DNA of 7,211 bases from an uncultured Erysipelotrichaceae bacterium. Lineage in GTDB: Bacteria > Bacillota_I > Bacilli_A > RF39 > UBA660. The notes under the pieces are model-generated. The model did not search any database and was not told where the DNA came from. It was given only the letters and a program-made list of their open reading frames with translations. Position numbers and translations under genes: made by a program. Below, piece after piece: positions 1 through 5,122 of this stretch (position 1 is the first letter of the stretch; each line of letters starts with the position of its first letter). The DNA lies in contig CACYBN010000062.1 of assembly GCA_902772675.1 (NCBI GenBank), forward strand, positions 1-7,211, written 5' to 3'.

Positions 1-1
1 A

Positions 2-832
2 AGTGGCTCTTTAAAAGGAATTGAAAGAGTTAGGACATTTTGTCAAAATGATTCACATATCTTCTGTACTTTAGAACAAGTAGAAAGTGAATTTAAAGAA
101 GTAGTAGATTTAATACTAGAATGTTATAAAGAATTAGGTATTAAAGATTATAGATTTGAATTATCATTAAGAGATAAAGAAGATAAAGTTAAATATCATC
201 AAGATGATGAGATGTGGGATAAAGCAGAGAACATGTTAAGACAAGTTCTAAATGATTTAAAAATTGACTATGTAGAAAAAATAGGAGAAGCTGCTTTCTA
301 TGGACCTAAATTAGATGTTCAAGTAAAACCAGCTGTAGGTAATGAAATTACTTTATCTACTTGTCAATTAGACTTCTGTTTACCTGCTAAATTTGAATTA
401 AATTATATAGATACTGATGGTTCTAAGAAAACACCAGTTGTTCTTCATAGAGCAGTATTTGGTTCAATTGATAGATTTATTGCATATTATCTTGAAGAGA
501 CTAAAGGAGTATTACCTACATGGCTAGCTCCAAATCAAGTTAATATTATTCCAGTTAATATTGAATATCATGAAGAATATGCTAAAGAGATATATGACTT
601 ATTAAAGAAAGCTAAAGTTAGAGTAAAACTTGATGATCGTAATGAAAAATTAAGTTATAGAATGAGAGAAAGTCAAACTATGAAAATACCTTATACTTTA
701 ATCTTAGGGGATAAGGAAAGAGATGAGAATACAGTTAGTTATAGACTATTTGGACAAAAGGATACTACTACTGTTTCTAAAGAAGAGTTTGTTGAATTAA
801 TTAGAAATGTAATTGATTCTAGACAAAGATAA
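2..832 (+). CDS. thrS: Threonyl-tRNA synthetase, C-terminal part (5' end outside the window)
   Basis: This class II aminoacyl-tRNA synthetase charges tRNA-Thr with threonine in the cytoplasm. The reading frame is open from base 2, so the gene is cut by the window edge; 276 residues plus a TAA stop are visible. The first visible residues (SGSLKGIERVRTFCQNDSHI) match the stretch just after motif 2 in ThrRS, and the His at 56-58 in 'DSHIFC' corresponds to a zinc ligand. The second zinc-ligand His lies in 'VVLHRA' (446-448), leading into motif 3 (FGSIDRF) and the hinge 'WLAP.QV..IPV'. The rest is the anticodon-binding domain, with the family signature around 'DDRNEKLSYRMRE' and 'KIPYTLILGDKE'. 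The N-terminal TGS and editing regions lie outside the window. Arginines are nearly all AGA. An intrinsic terminator follows directly, so thrS is probably transcribed separately from the division operon. The identification is firm; ThrRS is distinguished from ProRS by these motifs. Confidence 0.97.
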   Translation, partial: SGSLKGIERVRTFCQNDSHIFCTLEQVESEFKEVVDLILECYKELGIKDYRFELSLRDKEDKVKYHQDDEMWDKAENMLRQVLNDLKIDYVEKIGEAAFYGPKLDVQVKPAVGNEITLSTCQLDFCLPAKFELNYIDTDGSKKTPVVLHRAVFGSIDRFIAYYLEETKGVLPTWLAPNQVNIIPVNIEYHEEYAKEIYDLLKKAKVRVKLDDRNEKLSYRMRESQTMKIPYTLILGDKERDENTVSYRLFGQKDTTTVSKEEFVELIRNVIDSRQR

Positions 833-859
833 AAAGAATATATTTATATTCTTTTTTTT
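831..859 (+). terminator. Intrinsic terminator of thrS
   Basis: AAAAAGAATA (831-840) pairs perfectly with TATTCTTTTT (847-856), and T841-A846 can add an eleventh pair closing an ATTT loop. A run of eight T follows the C of the stem (852-859). The stem overlaps the last two bases of the thrS stop codon. The flanking A and T runs mean it could also act on the - strand, but no - strand gene ends here. Confidence 0.85.
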
Positions 860-881
860 ATATAAAAAAAATAGTGTTATG

Positions 882-899
882 TTATAATTTTCTTATAAT
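882..899 (+). promoter_or_regulatory. Two TATAAT-type -10 candidates upstream of the mini-prepilin
   Basis: TTATAAT occurs twice, at 882-888 and 893-899, with an 11-base period, in the short gap between the thrS terminator and the 922 start. Each contains a consensus TATAAT hexamer (883-888 and 894-899). Neither has a convincing TTGACA-like -35 at 16-18 bases, so this is suggestive only in such AT-rich DNA. If real, it would give the mini-prepilin its own promoter between two terminators. Confidence 0.35.
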
Positions 900-921
900 G
901 GTAAGTTAGGATACTATATTT

Positions 922-1059
922 ATGAGGAGAAAAGATAGAAAAGGGTTTACTTTAATTGAACTATTAGCAGTAATATTATTTTTATCTCTTCTTTTTGGAC
1001 TTGATTATCCTGCGATTGGTAGATACACTGATTTTAAAGTAATAAAGAATGGTTTTTAA
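922..1059 (+). CDS. 45-residue mini-prepilin (type IV pilin signal segment, truncated or orphan)
   Basis: The ORF starts at the only ATG in frame (an in-frame TAG lies at 907-909) and ends with TAA at 1057-1059. The start MRRKDRKGFTLIELLAVI is a canonical class III (prepilin) signal: basic leader, Gly8 before the predicted cleavage, Phe9 at mature +1 and Glu13 at mature +5, then a hydrophobic helix to about residue 29 and Pro30. It parallels the first 40 residues of the pilin-like protein encoded at 5123, including the proline and the following 'RY'. Only nine residues follow 'RY', so no globular pilin body exists. The ribosome site is weak (TTAGGA at 906-911). The stop codon lies inside the terminator hairpin, as if a longer pilin gene had been joined by deletion to its 3' end. 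It is either a decayed pilin remnant or a real minimal pilin-like peptide; the sequence does not decide. The signal motif itself is certain. Confidence 0.6.
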   Translation: MRRKDRKGFTLIELLAVILFLSLLFGLDYPAIGRYTDFKVIKNGF

Positions 1060-1072
1060 ACCATCTTTTTTT
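1044..1072 (+). terminator. Intrinsic terminator at the end of the mini-prepilin
   Basis: AATGGTTT-type stem: ATGGTTT (1049-1055) pairs with AAACCAT (1058-1064). Past a bulged A at 1048 the stem continues with AAAG (1044-1047) against CTTT (1065-1068). The T run reaches 1072. The mini-prepilin stop codon is in the hairpin apex. It would insulate mraZ from upstream transcription. Confidence 0.75.
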
Positions 1073-1089
1073 ATTGTAAAATTTACAAT
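1073..1089. promoter_or_regulatory. Perfect palindrome ATTGTAAA-A-TTTACAAT, candidate operator
   Basis: Two 8-base arms (1073-1080 and 1082-1089) are exact reverse complements around a single A at 1081. It lies directly after the upstream terminator and about 43 bases before the putative mraZ -10. No T run follows it, so it is not a terminator. The shape suits a dimeric regulator, but AT-only composition (apart from one G and one C) makes a chance palindrome possible. Confidence 0.35.
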
Positions 1090-1106
1090 TTATTAAAAAA
1101 ATAATA

Positions 1107-1138
1107 TTTACTATGTGGGAGATAGATAGTATTATAAT
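1107..1138 (+). promoter_or_regulatory. Putative mraZ operon promoter
   Basis: A consensus TATAAT lies at 1133-1138. The nearest -35-like hexamer is TTTACT at 1107-1112, but the 20-base spacer is longer than the usual 17, so activator help or a different -35 may apply. A GTGGG element (1115-1119) lies between the two hexamers. A start near 1145 would give a leader of about 35 bases, almost entirely made of the MraZ boxes. Confidence 0.45.
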
Positions 1139-1145
1139 ATTAAGC

Positions 1146-1171
1146 AGTGGTAAATTGTGGTGAAAAGTGGG
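1146..1171 (+). promoter_or_regulatory. MraZ-box array: three GTGG repeats at 10-bp period
   Basis: GTGG occurs at 1147-1150, 1157-1160 and 1167-1170, in contexts AGTGGT, TGTGGT and AGTGGG. The spacing is exactly one helical turn. Known MraZ proteins bind short direct repeats of TGGGN or AAAGTGK type, with about 10-bp periodicity, in front of their own gene. A further GTGGG lies upstream at 1115-1119. The last repeat runs into the G-rich ribosome site of mraZ (GGGG at 1170-1173). Binding would place MraZ over the leader, consistent with autoregulation of the whole division operon. Whether this is repression or activation cannot be read from the sequence. Confidence 0.7.
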
Positions 1172-1179
1172 GGATAAAT

Positions 1180-1623
1180 ATGTTGATAGGAGAATATCAT
1201 CATAATATCGATGAAAAAGGTCGTTTGACTTTACCAGCTAAATTTCGCGAAGAGCTTGGTGAAGAAGTTATCGTAACTCGTGGATTAGAAGAGTGTCTTT
1301 TCCTATATACAAAAACTGAATGGGATAAGATAATGTCTAAACTAGAGAAACTACCTTTCACAAAGAAAGATGCTCGTAGTTTTATGAGGTTTTTCTTATC
1401 AGGTGCTACTGCTACAGTGTTTGACAAACAAGGAAGAATCAATATTACTTCGCCTCTAATCTCGTATGCCAATTTGGATCATGAGTGCGTTATTGTTGGA
1501 GTAGGTGATCGACTTGAAATTTGGGATTTAGATAAATGGAATAATTTCTATACTGAAAACCAAAAAGAAATGTCAGATATCTGTGAAGATTTGTTTGATT
1601 CAAACTGGGATAATGGTGATTAA
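1180..1623 (+). CDS. mraZ: MraZ, transcriptional regulator of the division and cell wall operon
   Basis: MraZ is a DNA-binding protein built from two SpoVT/AbrB-like halves. It forms a ring and controls its own dcw-type operon. The 147-residue product is of normal length. Both halves carry the family DxxxR motif: D11-R15 in 'IDEKGRLTLPAKFR' and D82-R86 in 'FDKQGRI'. The ATG at 1180 is chosen because MraZ proteins typically begin M(x)xGEY.H..D.KGR. A GTG at 1147 would add 11 residues, but that GTG is part of the binding repeats. The ribosome site is the G-rich run at 1169-1173, six bases before the ATG. It is the first gene of the operon, and rsmH follows after one base. Five of its seven arginines use CGN codons, unlike later genes in the operon. 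Confidence 0.96.
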   Translation: MLIGEYHHNIDEKGRLTLPAKFREELGEEVIVTRGLEECLFLYTKTEWDKIMSKLEKLPFTKKDARSFMRFFLSGATATVFDKQGRINITSPLISYANLDHECVIVGVGDRLEIWDLDKWNNFYTENQKEMSDICEDLFDSNWDNGD

Positions 1624-1624
1624 A

Positions 1625-2551
1625 ATGCATATAAGTGTACTCTTAAATGAATCAATTGAGGGTCTTAACATAAAAGAAAATGGAACTTACGTAGATTGCA
1701 CCTTAGGTTATGGAGGTCACTCAAGTGAAATTTTAAAAAGAATAAAAAGGGGAGGACACCTATTCGCCTTCGATCAAGATAAGGAAGCAATTAATACTAG
1801 CAAAAAAAGACTTGATGAGATAAGTAATAATTTTGAAATCATCAACAATAATTTTGTAAAAATTAAAGAAGAATTAAACAAGAGGGGAATTTACAAGGTA
1901 GATGGAATATTATTCGATTTAGGAGTTTCATCACCTCAGTTAGATGAAGATGAACGAGGATTTAGTTTTCATCATGATGCTTATCTAGATATGCGAATGA
2001 ATCAAGATCAAGCTTTATCTGCTCATGATGTAGTAAATAACTATTCCGAAAGTGAACTAGCTGACATCTTCTTCAAATATGGAGAAGAAAAATTCGCTCG
2101 TAGTATTGCAAAAAACATAGTGAAGTATCGACAATCAAAAGAAATTGATACAACTCTAGAATTATCAGAGATTATTAAATCTTCCGTACCAGAAAGAGTG
2201 AGACGGGAAAAACATCCCGCTAGAAAGGTATTTCAAGCCATTAGGATCGAGGTTAATGATGAGCTTAATGTCCTAGAACAAGCATTAAGAGATAGCCTAG
2301 ACCTATTAAATGTAGGTGGAAGAATATCTGTTATTACTTTTCATTCTTTAGAAGATAGAATAGTTAAAAATATTTTTAGAGAAGTAACAGAAGAAGATAA
2401 ATTAATAAAAGGACTTCCAAATGTCCCTGAGGAATTACTTCCAGATTTTAGATTAGTTAATTCTAAAGTAATAGTTCCTAGCGAACAAGAATTAGAAGCT
2501 AATCCAAGAAGCAGAAGTAGTAAATTAAGAATAATAGAAAAAATAAAGTAG
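1625..2551 (+). CDS. rsmH: 16S rRNA (cytosine1402-N4)-methyltransferase RsmH
   Basis: RsmH (MraW) uses S-adenosylmethionine to methylate N4 of C1402 in the P-site region of 16S rRNA. The 308-residue product has the family blocks in order: 'YVDCTLGYGGHS' (22-33, SAM binding), 'FDLGVSSPQLD' (97-107), 'KHPARKVFQAIRIEVNDEL' (196-214), 'GGRISVITFHSLEDRIVK' (231-248) and 'NPRSRSSKLR' (293-302). The start at 1625 gives the usual M.HISVLLNE opening. GGTGAT at 1615-1620, inside the end of mraZ, complements the 16S tail and lies four bases upstream. In-frame ATG 1613 and GTG 1616 are weaker alternatives that would overlap mraZ. The close junction suggests translational coupling. The TAG stop overlaps the ribosome site of the next gene. 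Confidence 0.97.
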   Translation: MHISVLLNESIEGLNIKENGTYVDCTLGYGGHSSEILKRIKRGGHLFAFDQDKEAINTSKKRLDEISNNFEIINNNFVKIKEELNKRGIYKVDGILFDLGVSSPQLDEDERGFSFHHDAYLDMRMNQDQALSAHDVVNNYSESELADIFFKYGEEKFARSIAKNIVKYRQSKEIDTTLELSEIIKSSVPERVRREKHPARKVFQAIRIEVNDELNVLEQALRDSLDLLNVGGRISVITFHSLEDRIVKNIFREVTEEDKLIKGLPNVPEELLPDFRLVNSKVIVPSEQELEANPRSRSSKLRIIEKIK

Positions 2552-2563
2552 GAGGAATGAAAT

Positions 2564-2875
2564 ATGAAGAAAAGAAAGGTAGTTAAAAGAAAACTTAAGC
2601 TTACAAAGTTTGAGAGACTTTTATATGGTTTGGCAGTCTTCTTATTAGTTATATCTCCACTTGCTATAGTATTTTCTCAAGCGACTTTATCAAAAGTCAA
2701 TTATGATGTAGAAAAATTAAGAAAAGAGGTAAATACTGAGAAGAAGAAAAATGAAAGTTTATCAATGAAGATAAGCGAATTAGCGTCATTAGATAAAATC
2801 AAAGAAGTTGCAGAGTCTGAAGGATTGAGTTATAATGATAATAATATTAAGATGATTGATAATACTTCAGAATAG
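2564..2875 (+). CDS. ftsL: FtsL-like septum formation protein
   Basis: The 103-residue protein is a small bitopic membrane protein of the FtsL/DivIC type. It has a very basic cytoplasmic tail (residues 1-18), one membrane helix (about 19-39, 'LLYGLAVFLLVISPLAIVFS'), then an extracellular heptad-like coiled coil (about 42-75) ending with the family-like pattern 'L..I.EL.S..KI.E.A...GL'. FtsL proteins pair with DivIC/FtsB and help recruit and activate the septal synthase pair. Sequence similarity in this family is low, so the call rests on topology, size and position between rsmH and the class B PBP, which is the classic ftsL slot. The ribosome site AGGAGG (2550-2555) lies eight bases before the ATG and overlaps the rsmH stop. 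Confidence 0.87.
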   Translation: MKKRKVVKRKLKLTKFERLLYGLAVFLLVISPLAIVFSQATLSKVNYDVEKLRKEVNTEKKKNESLSMKISELASLDKIKEVAESEGLSYNDNNIKMIDNTSE

Positions 2876-2887
2876 GAAAGTGATACA

Positions 2888-5110
2888 ATGAAAAAGAAGA
2901 AGGAGAAAATAGAAAAACGTACCGTTAAAATTCCATGGTATATTCTATTATTTGGAGCTCTTCTTTTTTTATTTGTTATTTGGAGGCTATCATTTCTAGC
3001 ATTATCAGAGAATATAGATGGAGTTAATATAAAAGAATTTGCTAATTCTCGTAATAGTACTACTAGAGTATTAACTGCTAATCGTGGAACTATCTATGAT
3101 GTAAATGGTAATGTTCTAGCAGAGACAGTCTCTTCTTATACTTTAATAGCTTATTTATCTCCTAGTAGAACTACTGATGAAAAAAATCCAATGCATGTAG
3201 TAGATAAAGAATATACTGCTAGGGAGTTATCTAAAGTAGTAGATATAGATTATGAAAAAATATTAGAAGAATTAAATAAACAAGGTGTTTATCAAACAGA
3301 GTTTGGTACTAAAGGGAAAGGCTTATCAGAGCTTGAAAAAGACCGTATAAAAGAGTTAAATCTTCCAGGAATAGATTTTATCGAAACTAAGAAAAGATAT
3401 TATCCATATGGAGATTTTATGTCTTATGTAATTGGATATGCTGTAGAAAAACAAGTAACTTTAGAAAATGGTGAAAAAGTAAATAAGTTAGTTGGAGAAA
3501 TGGGAATAGAAAAATATTATGATGATATCTTAAGTGGTAAAGATGGATATACTTTCTACCAAAGAGATAGAAATGGATATAAGATTCCTGGAACTAATGA
3601 AATTACAGTAGAAGCAGTAGATGGATCAGATATTTATTTAAGTATTGATGCTAATGTTCAATTATTTTTAGAAGAAGCTCTTGATAATGCCAAAAAAAAG
3701 AAATATAAATGGGAATGGTATACTATCAATGTTGCTGATGCTAAAACAGGTGCTATTTTAGGTAGTGTATCTAATCCTTCTTTTAATCCTAATGAAAGAA
3801 ATATATCTAGTTATTTAGATTATACTGCTCAAACTTCATTTGAGCCTGGATCTACTATGAAGATATGGACTTATATGGCAGTTATGGAAAATTCTAAATA
3901 TAATCCAAATGGTAAATATAAATCAGGAACTTATAAAGCTCAAGATGGAACAGTAATCGGAGACTGGAATCGTAATGGATGGGGATATATTACTTATGAT
4001 AGAGGATTTGCTTTATCATCTAATACTGGAATTATTTCATTATTAAGAAATAATATAGATAAAGCTACTTTAAGAAATTATTTTTCTAAATTGGGATTTG
4101 GTACTACTACTGGTATTACATTACCAAATGAAGTATCTGGTAAGATAAGTTTTAAATATGAAACAGAATACTATAATGCAGGATTTGGTCAAGGTATAAC
4201 TACAACACCAATTCAAAATATAAAAGCATTAACTAGTATTGCTAATGATGGAATGTTATTACAACCATATCTAGTTGATAAAATAGTAGATTCTAAAGGA
4301 AAAGTAACATATAAAGGAGAAAGAACAGAATTATATAGAGTTGCCTCTAAAAATACAACCGACAAAATGAGAGACTTAATGGAGGATGTTGTGTCGGGCA
4401 ATTATAATACTTGTACTGGATATCCTTATTATATGAAAGGTTATGATTTAATTATTAAAACTGGTTCTGCTCAAGTAGCATCATCTAAAGGATATGATAC
4501 TGGAGAAGTAATTAAGGGAATCGCAGGTATGTGGCCTAAAAAAGATCCTAAAATTATTTTCTATGTAGCAGCTAAAAAACCTAATGATGGTTCTGGTGGA
4601 AGAGTTAAACCAATGTCTAGTGTTGTTAAAGAAATAGTTACTAATATAAGTAGTTATTATGAAATATATGAAAAGAAACAAGTAAAAAATAATACTAAAA
4701 CTGATACAACTCTTGAAATAAAAAGTTATGTAAATAAAAATGTTGAAGATATAACTAGAGATTTAGAAACTAATGGATTTAAACCTATAGTAATTGGTAC
4801 TGGTAAGAAAATAATTAAGCAATATCCTAAGAAAGGATCAATTATTACTAATAAGAGTAAAATCTTCTTAATTACAAATGATGAAGAAATAAAAATGCCT
4901 GATTTTACAGGTTATAGTATTAATGAAGTAAATACATTATGTTCTTTATTAAATATAAAAGTTAGTTATAAAGGAACAGGTTATGTTTACAAGCAAACTA
5001 TTGCAAAAGATAGTGAAATAACTGATGAAGAATTAATAGTATATTTAAAAGATTTAATAACAAATAAAGAAGTAGGTCAACCGGAAGAATCAGAAAAAAA
5101 AGATGAATAG
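2888..5110 (+). CDS. ftsI: Class B penicillin-binding protein with two C-terminal PASTA domains (PBP2B/PBP2x/FtsI type)
   Basis: This is a monofunctional D,D-transpeptidase that crosslinks septal peptidoglycan outside the membrane. The 740-residue protein has a basic cytoplasmic tail, a single membrane anchor (about 16-37), a dimerisation/linker region opening with 'NRGTIYDVNGNVLAE' (65-79), and a transpeptidase domain (about 275-595). The three active-site motifs are intact: S322-T-M-K325 (nucleophile Ser322), S377-S-N379 and K524-T-G526, the last read as KTGSAQ. Two PASTA repeats follow (about 605-665 and 667-722), the second starting 'KMPDFTGYSINEV'; PASTA domains are typical of Gram-positive division PBPs and spore-type homologues. 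The last 20 residues are acidic. It lies 12 bases after ftsL, with AGGAAAG (2874-2880) as ribosome site. Orthology to PBP2B, PBP2x or SpoVD is not resolved; position in the operon favours the vegetative division enzyme. Confidence 0.95.
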   Translation: MKKKKEKIEKRTVKIPWYILLFGALLFLFVIWRLSFLALSENIDGVNIKEFANSRNSTTRVLTANRGTIYDVNGNVLAETVSSYTLIAYLSPSRTTDEKNPMHVVDKEYTARELSKVVDIDYEKILEELNKQGVYQTEFGTKGKGLSELEKDRIKELNLPGIDFIETKKRYYPYGDFMSYVIGYAVEKQVTLENGEKVNKLVGEMGIEKYYDDILSGKDGYTFYQRDRNGYKIPGTNEITVEAVDGSDIYLSIDANVQLFLEEALDNAKKKKYKWEWYTINVADAKTGAILGSVSNPSFNPNERNISSYLDYTAQTSFEPGSTMKIWTYMAVMENSKYNPNGKYKSGTYKAQDGTVIGDWNRNGWGYITYDRGFALSSNTGIISLLRNNIDKATLRNYFSKLGFGTTTGITLPNEVSGKISFKYETEYYNAGFGQGITTTPIQNIKALTSIANDGMLLQPYLVDKIVDSKGKVTYKGERTELYRVASKNTTDKMRDLMEDVVSGNYNTCTGYPYYMKGYDLIIKTGSAQVASSKGYDTGEVIKGIAGMWPKKDPKIIFYVAAKKPNDGSGGRVKPMSSVVKEIVTNISSYYEIYEKKQVKNNTKTDTTLEIKSYVNKNVEDITRDLETNGFKPIVIGTGKKIIKQYPKKGSIITNKSKIFLITNDEEIKMPDFTGYSINEVNTLCSLLNIKVSYKGTGYVYKQTIAKDSEITDEELIVYLKDLITNKEVGQPEESEKKDE

Positions 5111-5122
5111 TGGAGGTTCTAT

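Noticed and set aside
922..1059. Frameshifted full-length pilin at the mini-prepilin locus
   Set aside because: After the signal helix and a few residues the sequence runs directly into the terminator hairpin. No pilin body appears in any frame before mraZ, so a deletion or a true short gene fits better than a simple frameshift.
860..1146. Riboswitch, T-box leader, structural RNA or CRISPR repeats in the thrS-mraZ gap
   Set aside because: No T-box or conserved aptamer motif, no tRNA-like arms and no spaced repeats other than the 10-bp MraZ boxes and the paired -10-like elements.
1147..1179. GTG at 1147 as the mraZ start
   Set aside because: The added 11 residues do not fit MraZ, and the bases are the phased GTGG repeats. 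The ATG at 1180 gives the family opening.
1200..1472. 90-codon open frame on the - strand inside mraZ
   Set aside because: It is fully antisense to the well-identified mraZ gene, has no ribosome site and shows no recognisable protein.
1583..1624. Upstream ATG at 1583 as the rsmH start
   Set aside because: It would overlap the end of mraZ by 41 bases and add residues unlike RsmH. GGTGAT plus the ATG at 1625 fits the family start.
4213..4681. Two open frames of 62 and 66 codons on the - strand inside the PBP gene
   Set aside because: Both are antisense to conserved transpeptidase coding sequence, have hydrophobic low-complexity translations typical of reverse frames of AT-rich genes, and lack start signals.
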